Positions 1 to 8,678 of a stretch of DNA of 64,000 nucleotides are shown here, piece after piece. The position numbers and the translations under genes were made by a program. Every line of letters begins with the position of its first letter. Position 1 is the stretch's first letter. Below the pieces are notes generated by a model, which did not search any database, had not been told where the DNA came from, and saw nothing but the letters and a program-made list of their open reading frames with translations. The stretch comes from Lichenicola cladoniae (GTDB taxonomy: Bacteria > Pseudomonadota > Alphaproteobacteria > Acetobacterales > Acetobacteraceae): the NCBI RefSeq assembly GCF_013201075.1, contig NZ_CP053709.1:62001-126000 (forward strand), read 5' to 3'.

Positions 1-2
1 AC

Positions 3-680
3 GCCGCGATCCAGCCTAAAGGTGCCGCTATCTGCTCGCACCGCGAAGACCAAACCGCCAGTGACCGCACGACGTGGACTCTCGTCCCGACCGCCTGCTC
101 GGTGACTGGCGCCGATGGCATCCTGGCGCCGGCACGCACGGACTGGCTGCGACACGTCCTAACCGTGGCCGGTCCGATCGCCGAGGTCGCGGCATTCGAG
201 CTGAAGGCGCGAGGCCCGTCGGCAGTGCCGTGGCATCTCGATCTCGATCATGAGGAGATGCGCCTGCTGGCGCCGATGGCGGCAGCCGGGCCGGCGGCAC
301 GCGGGCTGGCCCGAGCGCTGCGGGCACAGGTGGAGGCCCATCATCAGCGCGTGCTGGCGGCCGCGGATCAGCCCGGCGGCGGCTGCCCGCTCGACCTGCA
401 CCGGCTGGTGCCGATCCCGGCCCGCATCCTGCAGCTGGGTGACGACGCGCCGGCCAGCCGCCTCTGGCTGTGGACGCACTGGGGCACGCTGCAGCCGCTG
501 CGGCATGTGCGTAGGCTGGACCCGGTGGCGGATCGCTGGCGCAAGCGCACGGTCCGGGTGGAATGGGAGTTCTGGTCGGCCGATTGGACCCCGTGGCGGG
601 CCATCGTGCAGCTGCGGCAGGACTGGCCCAGCCTGAGGTTTGACGTTCGACCAGACTATGGCGATGCCGCTGATGGCTGA
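3..680 (+). CDS. Hypothetical plasmid-type protein, 5' end outside the window
   Basis: I do not recognise this protein. The frame is open from the first full codon of the window, so the true start lies to the left; an internal GTG at 102 would give 192 residues. The product is rich in Arg, Trp and Pro and has no obvious membrane segment or known catalytic motif. The C-terminal part has several Trp residues (WTHWGTLQPLRH, WEFWSADWTPWRAI). It overlaps the following ScpA-like gene by up to 41 bases, so the two are probably translated together. Its strict pairing with an ScpA-like gene suggests a role in segregation or replicon maintenance, which is inference only. Confidence 0.6.
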   Translation, partial: AAIQPKGAAICSHREDQTASDRTTWTLVPTACSVTGADGILAPARTDWLRHVLTVAGPIAEVAAFELKARGPSAVPWHLDLDHEEMRLLAPMAAAGPAARGLARALRAQVEAHHQRVLAAADQPGGGCPLDLHRLVPIPARILQLGDDAPASRLWLWTHWGTLQPLRHVRRLDPVADRWRKRTVRVEWEFWSADWTPWRAIVQLRQDWPSLRFDVRPDYGDAADG

Positions 681-1455
681 GGGTGAGGTCGGCATCCCGC
701 CGGCACCCACCGACGTCACGGACGTCGACCCGGTTTGGGATGACTGGGAAACGCCGCCGCGTGTGCCGAGTATCCCCGAGCTGCATGTCGACGGTTTCGA
801 TGGACCGCTCGACCTGCTGCTGGACCTGGCCGAGCGACAACAGATCGATCTGGGCCGCCTGTCCGCACTGGAACTGATCACCCAGTTCGTCACGGCGATG
901 CAGAGGTTAGCGGGGCAGGTGACGCTGGAACGGCGTGCGGACTGGCTGGTGCTGGCCGCCCGGCTGCTGCTGCTGCGATCGCGGCTGATGATGCTCCGCA
1001 TCCGGGCTGCAGCGAGCTGGCTGGAGGGACGGCCGCAGCTGGGACAGGAGGTGTTTGCCCGGCCGCGGCAGAAACAGGACGGCCGCACCGAAACCACGAT
1101 GGCGCTGCTGGAGGCATGCCTGGTGGTGCTGCGTGGTCCGCGCAGCCGTCCTGAGACGGCGCCGCTCTACCGGCCGGTGCTGACGCAGTTCTGGCGGGTG
1201 GACCAGGCGCTGGCGCGGATCCGCGAGCTGCTGGCGGTAGACCCGTTGGGCGGTGAGTTGGGGATCTTCCTGCCAGCGCTAGAGCCAGAAACGGGGCAGG
1301 GGGGCAACCGGACGACGCAGCCGCGCGGTGCGCTGGCGGGGACCTTCGTGGCGTGCCTGGAGATGGCCAAGCAGGGCGAAATAGATGCCGACCAGGACTG
1401 CCTGTTCGAGCCAATCCGGATCAGTCTGCCGCAGCCGCCGTTCCAAGTTGCCTAG
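640..1455 (+). CDS. ScpA-like segregation and condensation protein
   Basis: ScpA is the kleisin that bridges SMC heads in the bacterial condensin. The N-terminal ScpA signature is clear near residue 52 (FDGPLDLLLDLAERQQIDL), followed by the second conserved block ADWLVLAARLLLLRSRLMM near residues 104-122. At about 271 residues it is close to chromosomal ScpA in length, but the C-terminal half is diverged. No ScpB gene follows, so this is probably a replicon-borne orphan paralogue. The start is uncertain: TTG at 640 or ATG codons at 658, 664 or 673, all overlapping the end of the upstream gene, which indicates translational coupling. A role in plasmid segregation or compaction is inferred. Confidence 0.75.
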   Translation: MTFDQTMAMPLMAEGEVGIPPAPTDVTDVDPVWDDWETPPRVPSIPELHVDGFDGPLDLLLDLAERQQIDLGRLSALELITQFVTAMQRLAGQVTLERRADWLVLAARLLLLRSRLMMLRIRAAASWLEGRPQLGQEVFARPRQKQDGRTETTMALLEACLVVLRGPRSRPETAPLYRPVLTQFWRVDQALARIRELLAVDPLGGELGIFLPALEPETGQGGNRTTQPRGALAGTFVACLEMAKQGEIDADQDCLFEPIRISLPQPPFQVA

Positions 1456-1572
1456 GCGATCTAAAGCTGCTGTGGGTCAGGAAAAACAAAACTCTACCCG
1501 CCGTGCCTAAAATTCGCATTGGCGCATGGCTTGGTTCTAGACTCGTCACAGTGTTTCGCTCGAGGAGTCGAC

Positions 1573-2043
1573 ATGCAGGTTTCCGACAGCACGGTGCTTT
1601 CGCCAAGCGTAACGCCAGTATCGGACGCGCCGCGGTCGCACCGTAAGCCTGGCACCATCCCGGTCACCGTGCGGCTGGATCCGTTCCGCTATGATCGGCT
1701 GAAACGGCTGGTGCGACGCTTCTCGACGACAGGGCAAAACATCATCCAGACGGCCCTTGACCGGAGCATGGTCAGTCTTGAGCGGGAACGCGAGCGGGCG
1801 TCCCAAGCAGAGATCGCCGGGCAGAGCCTGCTGTTTGCGCCGGCACTCGATGCCGAGGCCAGCATCGCCCGCAAGCCGAAGCAGGACAGCTTTGCCTTCA
1901 TCAGGCCGGAACCGACGGTGGCACTCACCTACAGGGCGACGGTGCCGATGCACCGCTGGCTGCATCGCCAATCAGCCGAGACCGGGATGACGATCCAGGA
2001 GATCATCACTGACGCCCTGAAGATGTCGAAGGGCGCAGATTAG
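1573..2043 (+). CDS. Ribbon-helix-helix-like DNA-binding protein
   Basis: Start chosen at ATG 1573 because of the good ribosome-binding site gaggag six bases upstream; an upstream in-frame start at 1519 lacks one. The product is 156 residues. An N-terminal block (IPVTVRLDPFRYDRLKRL followed by a helical stretch) fits a ribbon-helix-helix fold as in plasmid partition and antitoxin repressors. A second block, YRATVPMHRWLHRQSAETG then MTIQEIITDALK, near the C terminus resembles another short helix-rich DNA-binding unit. A broken paralogue of the C-terminal half lies at 8679-10675, showing the family is duplicated on this replicon. Regulator or partition accessory protein is inferred from fold and neighbourhood. 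Confidence 0.6.
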   Translation: MQVSDSTVLSPSVTPVSDAPRSHRKPGTIPVTVRLDPFRYDRLKRLVRRFSTTGQNIIQTALDRSMVSLERERERASQAEIAGQSLLFAPALDAEASIARKPKQDSFAFIRPEPTVALTYRATVPMHRWLHRQSAETGMTIQEIITDALKMSKGAD

Positions 2044-2259
2044 TTTTACAGCGTCACGTAGAAACCCTCATCGAAGCCGATCGCCAACTCACATTGCTTT
2101 GGCGGCGCGTCGGGCAGTAAGCCAATTTACAGGAAGTTTCCAAGGCACAAACCGCAGCTCGATCATAGCTTGGGTAAGAGCAGACGCGTAGCTCGTAGAC
2201 ATGGCGTTGTTGCATGGACTGGGTGGGAGGCACGAGCTTGTTCTACCCCGGTGATCGCG

Positions 2260-3231
2260 TCAGAGGGCGGGAACGGAGAGTGACCTGGCGATCCGGATCA
2301 TCTGGTTGAGAGCGCAGATGGCGATGGCGACCTCACCTTTGTGACCAGCGGTCGATCGTGCCCTGAGCTTTGAACCGATGATGTGTTTGTAGCGACCGAT
2401 CGTCGTCTCCACGATGCTGCGTCGGCCATACCCATTGGCCTTCTGCCAAGCCATGCGTCCCTTCTCGGCAATGTCATGGACATGACGATCGCGAACGGTT
2501 TGGACCTCAGCGTCAGCCTTGACGATCGAAGATGCTCTCGGCGGGATGACGATATGAGGTGGTGGGTAATGCTGGCGTGCGGCGGCAGCGTCATAGACGG
2601 ACGTGCCATCATAGGCGCCGTCGGCGATCACGCTGGCAATTTGCCCCTCCACCGTTGCCAGCAGCACCGCAACTTCTGATATGTCGCCGGTATCCTTGTC
2701 GGTCAGGCTGTGTGCCACGATCTCGCCGGTCTCTGCATTGACGGCCAGATGCAGCTTGCGCCACTGCCTGGGCGTGCGGCCGTGCTTCTCGGCATCCCAC
2801 TCGCCCTGCCCGAAGACCTGCAGGCCCGTGCTGTCCAGCACGACATGAACGGGTTCGTCACGCCGTCCTGCACGCGGTTGACGTCTGGCAAAGGCGCGCC
2901 CCCGACGGCTCAAGGTCGAATGATCAGGCACGCAAAGATCCAGTCCGAGCAGACGCAAGACCGAGCGCGCGAAACCCTCTGCCTGGCGTAGAGCCAGATG
3001 GAAGACCAGGCGCAGGGTCAGCACCAGTTCGATCGCCACCTCGGCATAGATCGGTTGACCGCCCCGTGTCGTCCGGCGCGCGGCGTGCCATCCGGTCAGG
3101 GCCGCCTCGTCCAGCCACAACCTCAGATCACCACGTTGCCGCAGACCAGCCTCATAGGCCGGCCAGTTCATGACCCGGCGACGAGCCTTCGGGATGTGGT
3201 GGCGGCGAGACGCATTGTGCTTGAAGGGCAT
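2260..3231 (-). CDS. IS5-family DDE transposase (copy 1)
   Basis: Transposase of about 323 residues catalysing cut-and-paste movement of its own element. It has the IS5 layout: N-terminal region (NWPAYEAGLRQRGDL), then DDE core with the first Asp in VVLDSTGLQVFGQGEW, the second in IADGAYDG, and the Glu region YGRRSIVETTIGRYK. ATG at 3231 (MPFKHN) is preferred over ATG 3240 because copies 2 and 3 begin at the equivalent Met. The frame is intact. Proteins of copies 1 and 2 are clearly diverged by eye, so these are old, separate insertions rather than recent duplicates. Confidence 0.85.
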   Translation of the reverse strand: MPFKHNASRRHHIPKARRRVMNWPAYEAGLRQRGDLRLWLDEAALTGWHAARRTTRGGQPIYAEVAIELVLTLRLVFHLALRQAEGFARSVLRLLGLDLCVPDHSTLSRRGRAFARRQPRAGRRDEPVHVVLDSTGLQVFGQGEWDAEKHGRTPRQWRKLHLAVNAETGEIVAHSLTDKDTGDISEVAVLLATVEGQIASVIADGAYDGTSVYDAAAARQHYPPPHIVIPPRASSIVKADAEVQTVRDRHVHDIAEKGRMAWQKANGYGRRSIVETTIGRYKHIIGSKLRARSTAGHKGEVAIAICALNQMIRIARSLSVPAL

Positions 3232-3342
3232 CCCAGCCATTTACCAGCTCACGAAAGTCGCGTCAGCCGGATGGTCCGCGTTGTGCTTGAAAGGCATCCT
3301 AGACCTTTATCAGGCCAGGAGAACCGCGTCAGCCGACCGGTC
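3211..3342. repeat. 66-bp tandem duplication at the 5' end of IS5 copy 1
   Basis: Two adjacent units, 3211-3276 and 3277-3342, align without gaps at about 51 of 66 positions by my count. Both contain the transposase start region (complement of ATGCC(T/C)TTCAAGCACAA), so a decoy start codon and the beginning of the reading frame sit upstream of the real start. Confidence 0.7.
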
Positions 3343-3571
3343 CATGCACCAACGCCACGTGGCATGCGAGCTGCTGCCATACAGTTGAACTAGATGAAGA
3401 CCGGCCTTGGGCTCACAAGCTGCCCAATCAACGCAGATACTGTTTCGCAAAAATCTTTTTTAATACGGCCTATTTGATCATCTGCAAGACCAATAACAAC
3501 GTATGCACGTCACGCAACGAGTTTGCGTGCCAGGGGTGTTTCACCATTGGCATCATTCACGAGGTTCTACT

Positions 3572-3817
3572 ATGCCTGACGACAAGACCGGCCTACTCGC
3601 GGATCTGCGAACATCTGTCCAGGCGGCGCTTGCGCGCGCACAGGCCGAACGAGAGCACCTCGCAGCGGTTATGGCGGAGATAAGGTCGGTCTCAGCGCAA
3701 ACTCACCGCGAAGTGCAAAACGCTCGATTTAGCCGGGAGGCACTGCGCCAGGCTTGGATAGAGCAGCGCTACCCAGCAACCGATCTCCACCCGAACACGC
3801 AAAAGCCGAAGGTTTAA
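3572..3817 (+). CDS. Small hypothetical protein, predicted coiled coil
   Basis: An 81-residue product starting at ATG 3572 with a weak purine-rich site (cgagg) upstream; an upstream in-frame start at 3503 looks worse. Residues 8-50 form one long amphipathic, Ala/Glu/Arg-rich helix (ADLRTSVQAALARAQAERE and onward), typical of a coiled coil. No catalytic motif is visible. It is bracketed by IS elements and has no obvious operon partner. Function unknown. Confidence 0.5.
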   Translation: MPDDKTGLLADLRTSVQAALARAQAEREHLAAVMAEIRSVSAQTHREVQNARFSREALRQAWIEQRYPATDLHPNTQKPKV

Positions 3818-4158
3818 TACGCCGCGTCTCGGTGCCTCCATCATCGTCAATCTGAGGTTGCGGCCATTTGGCAATTTCGTCAGGCGCTTGCCGTCCCTTA
3901 TTCGGCTGTGATGTCTCTATCGTCTCGGCTGGGTGGGCTTCCTGCTACAATACTCGGCGGTCGCGAGCTCCTCGGCGCCGTTCCCCACGGAGCCGCCGCA
4001 GGCGGCCTGAGCTTAGTGGCTGGAGGCGCCGTCATGCGGATTCCGGGGTCATGTCGCCCGGCATTTCGGGATGTGCTCGCCTACCGTTCCGATTTGAAGT
4101 CGCCCGGCTTGGCGGTTTTCGTCTGCGAGGTCCTGGAGCTCTGCTGGCCTGTTTAGGG
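3818..4158. other. Gap with IS21-like terminal repeats, no gene
   Basis: I find no credible gene here. The stretch 4036-4107, read on the minus strand, holds three imperfect units of about 22-27 bases of the form GGCGA...(C)CGGAAT or CGAAAT, the arrangement seen downstream of istB at the right end of IS21-family elements. No istA or istB frame adjoins it, so it is probably a stranded IS21 end left when IS5 copy 2 inserted. Confidence 0.4.
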
Positions 4159-5249
4159 GACGTTGGTGCATGGAGGCGGGGAGGTAGCTTGACCTGATTA
4201 GCCCGCCTATGTCGCAGGCATGCCATTCAAGCACAATGTCGCCCGCCGCCACCATATCCCAAAGCAGCGCCGGCGGGTGACGAACTGGCCGGCCTACGAG
4301 GCGGGCCTGCGACAGCGTGGCGACCTGACCATCTGGCTGGACGAGGCTGCACTGTCCGGCTGGAACGCGCCTCGCCGGACGACGCGCGGCGGCCAGCCGC
4401 TTTACTCCGATGCAGCGATCGAGCTGGTGCTGACGCTGCGGCTAGTCTTTCATCTGGCGCTGCGTCAGGCCGAAGGCTTCGCACGCTCTGTCCTGCGCCT
4501 GCTCGGCCTGGATCTGTCTGTGCCAGATCACACCACGCTCAGCCGCCGCGGCCGGGCGTTCGCCGATCGCCAACCGCGTGCCATGCGGCGCGACGAACCA
4601 GTTCATGTCGTATTGGACAGCACTGGGCTGCAGAGGTTCGGCCAGGGCGAGTGGGACGGCGAGAAGCACGGCCGCACTCCGCGACGATGGCGCAAGCTGC
4701 ATCTGGCCGTCGATGCGCAGACCGGCGAGATCGTTGCACACGTCCTGACCGATCCCGACGTGGGCGATATCCCCGCCGTTCCTGTCCTGCTCGCGACGGT
4801 AGAGGGACCGATCGCCGGGGTCATTGCAGACGGTGCCTATGACGGCGCATCCGTCTACCAGGCGGCATCCATGCGCCAGCGTGATCCGCCACCTGACATC
4901 ATCATCCTGCCCCGCGCGTCTTCAGTGATCAACGACAACGAGGCTGATGCCTTGACGGTCCGGGAACGTCATGTCCAATACATTGCCGAGAAGGGCCGCA
5001 TGGCTTGGCAGAAGGCCACCGGGTATGGCCGCCGCAGCCTCGTGGAAACCGCGATCGGTCGCTACAAGCATAGCATCGGTCCGAAGCTGCGAGCCAGATC
5101 AGCGGATGGCCAGCGGGGCGAAGTCGCCATCGCCGTCAGCGCGCTCAATCGCATGATCCGAAACGCCAAGCCGATCTCGGTCCGTCAGAACTGACCCTCC
5201 GCACCAGGTAGGGATATCCCGCCGACCTTCCGGTCCGTGCACCAGCGCC
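4159..5249 (+). mobile_element. IS5-family element, copy 2 (1091 bp)
   Basis: Inverted ends GACGTTGGTGCATGGA (from 4159) and the complement of GGCGCTGGTGCACGGA (to 5249) match at most positions. It holds one intact transposase. Its right end directly abuts a 46-bp remnant of another IS5-family end (5250-5295). Confidence 0.8.
4220..5194 (+). CDS. IS5-family DDE transposase (copy 2)
   Basis: A 324-residue intact transposase beginning MPFKHN. The IS5 motifs are all present: VVLDSTGLQRFGQGEW (first Asp), IADGAYDG (second Asp), GYGRRSLVETAIGRYKH (Glu region). It is the only one of the three IS5 copies with neither an internal duplication nor a disruption, so it is the most likely source of activity for the group. 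Confidence 0.88.
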   Translation: MPFKHNVARRHHIPKQRRRVTNWPAYEAGLRQRGDLTIWLDEAALSGWNAPRRTTRGGQPLYSDAAIELVLTLRLVFHLALRQAEGFARSVLRLLGLDLSVPDHTTLSRRGRAFADRQPRAMRRDEPVHVVLDSTGLQRFGQGEWDGEKHGRTPRRWRKLHLAVDAQTGEIVAHVLTDPDVGDIPAVPVLLATVEGPIAGVIADGAYDGASVYQAASMRQRDPPPDIIILPRASSVINDNEADALTVRERHVQYIAEKGRMAWQKATGYGRRSLVETAIGRYKHSIGPKLRARSADGQRGEVAIAVSALNRMIRNAKPISVRQN

Positions 5250-5295
5250 TCGAGGGGGTCATTCTAGGTCCTTCAAAGGTCCGTGCACTGACGCC
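5250..5295 (+). repeat. 46-bp inverted repeat, left arm (IS5-type end)
   Basis: Matches the reverse complement of 6383-6428 with about three mismatches. It ends in the IS5-type terminus GGTCCGTGCACTGACGCC and so is the stranded right end of an IS5-family copy. The last codons of the adjacent desaturase-like gene lie inside it. Confidence 0.75.
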
Positions 5296-6061
5296 GTTTG
5301 GCGTTTGAACTTGATAGCCGGCGTAGGGCCAGGTTTGCTCTTACTTCGGCATCATGAGTTGGGTGTAATGTCCCCATCAGCCGGTCCCAGAACGTAAAGT
5401 GCGGTGCATAGTTGTAGTTGAAGAACCGATGATGCTGGTCATGATGCGTGACGCTGTTGAACGGCGATGGTGGGGACACGAGCCCGCCGCCATGCTCCAC
5501 GCCCGAGTGGCCAATAATTCCGCTGACATGATCGTAGACCTTGTGAGCAAAAAGTACGATCGGGGCAATCGGCAGGATGATGTGCGCCGCCATCCAATAA
5601 GATTGCAGGAAAAGGTTATCGAGGAGGGTGTCGCTATTATTCGACCAGGCTACGGTAGGCAGACTCAAATGATGCCATCTATGGATTGGGCGATAGAACA
5701 GCTTGGTATGCAACAACCTGTGCATCCAGTAAAACCACGTATCGTAGGCAATCATTGAAACCATAAAAGATAATGGTATCGACCAGATGTTATCAGGCCA
5801 CGCCACAAAGCCAATATGCAATTTGGTATACAGAGTGTGGCCGATAGCGAACATCAACGAGATGCTGGCGAGCGACCTGACACTCTGACTAATATCGCGC
5901 CGCACTTTGACGGAGGAAAGTGACCTACCCCGAAAGATTTTGTCTACACGCGATGGATCGTTGGAATAGAACCACCACCCCACCACAAAGTAGATCGTCA
6001 GCAACAGCCCATAAACGACTAAAGTCGTGCCAAGAAGGTAAAGACCTACATTCAAAAGCAT
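5273..6061 (-). CDS. Sterol desaturase / fatty acid hydroxylase family membrane protein
   Basis: A 262-residue integral membrane di-iron enzyme of the fatty acid hydroxylase superfamily, acting on lipid or carotenoid-like substrates; the exact substrate cannot be read from sequence. At least three membrane spans are visible (residues 5-30, 60-80 and around 95-115). The histidine boxes are present: HRLLHTKLFYRPIHRWHH near residue 115-132 and HHDQHH near 208. The last residues (QCTDL) are encoded by the IS end at 5250-5295, so the native C terminus has been replaced. The gene is more AT-rich than its surroundings and sits between inverted IS ends, which suggests recent acquisition. Confidence 0.8.
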   Translation of the reverse strand: MLLNVGLYLLGTTLVVYGLLLTIYFVVGWWFYSNDPSRVDKIFRGRSLSSVKVRRDISQSVRSLASISLMFAIGHTLYTKLHIGFVAWPDNIWSIPLSFMVSMIAYDTWFYWMHRLLHTKLFYRPIHRWHHLSLPTVAWSNNSDTLLDNLFLQSYWMAAHIILPIAPIVLFAHKVYDHVSGIIGHSGVEHGGGLVSPPSPFNSVTHHDQHHRFFNYNYAPHFTFWDRLMGTLHPTHDAEVRANLALRRLSSSNAKRRQCTDL

Positions 6062-6223
6062 TATACTTCCTCTACCATACTGTTGCCGGTGTCACGCAGA
6101 GGCGAGATTTAATCGTCGCAGGAACCTACAACGCACGCCAGTATACCTAATCGGGCTCAGGAGGGCACTATACCGGCACATATAACGCTTACTCAAATGC
6201 GATCTTAGCTCGACTTTGGCCAT

Positions 6224-6378
6224 TTAGGCGGCATAGCGAGCTGTGGCCATCAAAGCGATGATTGTCGCTGCTGGACGCAGCTTTCCTGCTGAGCGCAACT
6301 GGCCTTTGCGGATCATGTGCATGATCTCGATGCCGGCGATCGTGCTCGCCGCCGACCAGAAACTCTTGAAGCCGAGCA
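6224..6378 (-). pseudogene. IS6-family transposase, C-terminal fragment
   Basis: The minus strand from 6378 encodes MLGFKSFWSAASTIAGIEIM, then the typical HMIRKGQL and KLRPA tail, ending in TAA at 6226-6224. This matches the C terminus of the IS6-family gene at 32523-33211. The 5' part is missing, cut at 6383 by an IS5-type end. Confidence 0.8.
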
Positions 6379-6382
6379 TCGG

Positions 6383-6428
6383 GGCGTTGGTGCACGGACC
6401 TTTGAAGGACCGAGAATGACCCCCTCGA
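6383..6428 (-). repeat. 46-bp inverted repeat, right arm (IS5-type end)
   Basis: Reverse complement of 5250-5295 with about three mismatches. Here it is joined to its own transposase C-terminal fragment (6438-6617), which identifies it as the right end of an IS5-family variant distinct from copies 1-3. Confidence 0.75.
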
Positions 6429-6437
6429 TGCGAAGTG

Positions 6438-6617
6438 TCAGGCGCGGCGGACGGAAACGGGCTTGGCGGTCCTGATCATGCGGTTAAGTACGGCAACCGC
6501 GAGAGCGGCCTCGCCCTGCTGACCTGGCAGGGTGCTGGCGCGGAGCTTCGGGCCGATCAGGTGCTTGTAGCGGCCGATCGCCGTTTCAACGAGGCTGCGC
6601 CGGCCGTAACCAATCAA
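6438..6617 (-). pseudogene. IS5-family transposase, C-terminal fragment
   Basis: About 59 C-terminal residues on the minus strand: YGRRSLVETAIGRYKHLIG, then LNRMIRTAKPVSVRRA and a stop at 6438-6440. It resembles IS5 copies 1-3 but is a separate variant. The 5' part is lost at about 6618. Confidence 0.8.
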
Positions 6618-6628
6618 CTAATCCCGCA

Positions 6629-6874
6629 ATGGTCCTGCACATCGATCCGGACGACGCCGATCCGGCGCTTGTCGCTGGCGTCTAATTCGCTCGCGCACTG
6701 GTCGGTGCCAAGACTGCGGCCTTCTTGGTGGCGGTCGATGAGCAGGCGGTGTTGGTTCGGTCCATGATCATCGATGCCGGGTATCTGGTTGCGAAAGCCC
6801 GTCTGGCGGGTAAGGCGTTCGAAGTCGGGGACAAGACGAATGGCGCCGGATCGCCAGCCCGGAGTGACCGGTGA
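6629..6874 (+). pseudogene. Unidentified reading frame with in-frame stop
   Basis: ATG 6629 opens a frame that stops at TAA 6683 and then continues in the same frame for 62 codons to TGA 6872. The second part (FARALVGAKTAAFLVAVDEQ, then AGYLVAKARLAGKAFEV) has the Ala-rich helical composition of a real protein. I do not recognise the family. It begins right where the IS5 fragment is broken. Confidence 0.3.
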
Positions 6875-7026
6875 CGTGGGGGACGGCGTAACAAAAGCCC
6901 GTAGCTACGTCCGCACCATGTACGGCAACGCCTCTCGAAAGCGTGACACACGGACCCGTGAGCTATATAGGTCAGCTGGGACCCGTCGTTCGGCAACCCA
7001 AAGGCAAGTATGAGAGCGGATCGTCC

Positions 7027-7203
7027 ATGCCAACATATCGCGTCTATCCACTCGACGTGGCTGGGCACATTAAGGGGGCGGGATCCGACGTTGAGTGCAG
7101 CGACGACGATGACGCATTCAACTTTGCTAGCGCGCTTGTGGCAACCGGCAATTACGTCGAGGTCTGGCGAGGCACCAAGAAGGTGTGTTGCAAGCCGGTG
7201 TGA
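7027..7203 (+). CDS. Small conserved hypothetical protein (58 aa)
   Basis: A compact protein starting at ATG 7027 (MPTYRVYPLDVAGHI) with a purine-rich stretch upstream. It follows a pattern common in alphaproteobacterial orphan proteins: YRVY...D..G at the N terminus, an acidic centre (ECSDDDDAF), a helix ending in AL, and VEVWRGTKKV near the C terminus. Function is unknown for the family as far as I know. It sits alone between IS remnants. Confidence 0.55.
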   Translation: MPTYRVYPLDVAGHIKGAGSDVECSDDDDAFNFASALVATGNYVEVWRGTKKVCCKPV

Positions 7204-7600
7204 CGCGGTTGGCTAACACGTGTAAGCGCTGAATGCGGTTGCTACCGGCGAACAAGCAAAGCGACATCACGGTCAGCGGACACCACCTACCTTACAGATG
7301 ACATAGCAAATAAACCGATACGTCCGGGAGCGGAATGCTCAACTTGAGCATTTTACATCCTAAGCCTACAGGTGGGTTGAGCTATGCGCTTTCCAACAGT
7401 CCCTCGGCACGCCGGAGGTAAATCTCGTGGCAAGTTAGATGTCGCAAGATGGTCACACCTGTAGCGCTCAATACACACTCGGCCGAGCCTCCTGCGCTTG
7501 TGAGACCCATTGCAAGTGCCCTGTAGAAGCGCGTCCGAGATCGATCGCGGTGGGGTCCCGGATGGTGGGTAGGCTAGAAGCAGAGATTGCAGTGTTGCAG
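7204..7600. other. Gap without a recognisable gene
   Basis: I see no credible gene or RNA here; only short frames with poor starts. It ends at the inverted repeat of IS5 copy 3. Confidence 0.5.
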
Positions 7601-8678
7601 GGCGTTGGTGCATGGATGCGGGAGGTAGCATCGCCGGAGTAGGCCGGCTACGCCGCGATCATGCCGTCCAAGCACAATGCCACCCGCCGCCATCGCATCC
7701 CCGAGCAGCGCAGGCAGGTAACGAACTGGCCGGCCTACGAGGCAGGCCTGCGGCAGCGTGGCGACCTGACTATACGGCTTGACGAGGCTGCGCTATCGGG
7801 CTGGAACGCGCCGCGCAGGACGACACGAGGTGGCCAGCTGCTCTACACGGACCTAGCCATCGAGTTGGTGCTGACGCTGCGGCTGGTCTTCCATCTGGCG
7901 CTGCGCCAAGCCGAAGGCTTCACCCGTTCGGTACTGCGCCTGCTGGGCCTGCACCTTTCTGTGCCGAACCATACCAACACTCAGCCGCCGTGGTCGGGCG
8001 TTCGCAGGTCGCCGACCGCGTTCCGCACAGTACGGCGGGCCAGTCCATGTCGTGCTGGACAGCACCGGACTGCAGACGTTTGGCCAGGGCGAGTGGGATG
8101 GCGAGAAGCACGGCCGAACACCGCGGCGATGGCGAAAGCTGCATCTGGCCTCGCCGCTGAAACCGGCGAGATCGTGGCGCACGTCCTGATTGATCCCGAT
8201 TTGGGTGACATCACCGCCGTCCCTGTCCTGCTCGCGACGGTGGAGGGATAGATCGCCGACGGCGCCTATGACGGCGCGTCCGTCTACCGGGCGGCATCTC
8301 CGCGCCAGCGCGATCCGCCACCTGACATCGTCATCCCGCCGCGTGCGTCCTCGGTGATCAACGACAGCGAGGCCCATGCCGCGACAGCCCGGGATCGTCA
8401 TGTCCGAAACATTGCTGAGAGGAGCCGCATGGCCTGGCAGAAGGCAACCGGCTACGGGCGCCGCAGCATCGTCGATACCGCGATCGGCCGCTGCAAGCAC
8501 GGCATCGGTGCGAAACTGCGAGCCAGATCAGCCGATGGCCAGCGGGGCGAAGTCGCCATAGCCGTCAGCGCGCTCAATCGCATGATCCGAACAGCCAAGC
8601 CCGTATCGGTTCGGGCATCCTAAAGTTATCCGCAGGTAGGGTGGTCCAAACCCTGTAGACGATCCATGCACCAACGCC
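7601..8678 (+). mobile_element. IS5-family element, copy 3 (1078 bp, defective)
   Basis: Ends are GGCGTTGGTGCATGGAT (from 7601) and its near-perfect complement (to 8678). The transposase inside is broken. Immediately to the right begins the truncated second ribbon-helix-helix gene, so this element or a deletion next to it removed that gene's 5' end. Confidence 0.8.
7661..8623 (+). pseudogene. IS5-family transposase, broken (copy 3)
   Basis: The frame starts MPSKHNATRRHRIP and matches copies 1 and 2. An insertion near 7977 shifts the frame, a compensating change near 8150 restores it (AAETGEIVAHV), and a TAG at 8249-8251 falls where a short deletion has removed codons after VEG. Beyond the stop the same frame continues to 8623 with the Glu region intact (YGRRSIVDTAIGRCKHGIG). 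The gene cannot make a functional product. Confidence 0.85.

Larger units (their letters stand above)
2203..3356 (-). mobile_element. IS5-family element, copy 1 (1154 bp)
   Basis: Bounded by imperfect inverted repeats GGCGTTGTTGCATGGA (from 2203) and its partner TCCATGCACCAACGCC (to 3356). It carries one transposase on the minus strand. It is 66 bp longer than expected from copies 2 and 3 because the 5' end of the transposase region is tandemly duplicated (3211-3342). I see no convincing target-site duplication. Confidence 0.8.

Noticed and set aside
159-1097. Minus-strand frame of 312 codons at the left end
   Set aside because: Antisense to the unknown gene and the ScpA-like gene; Arg/Ser-rich shadow.
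7439-7642. 67-codon frame before IS5 copy 3
   Set aside because: Runs into the IS end, has no ribosome-binding site and no recognisable features.
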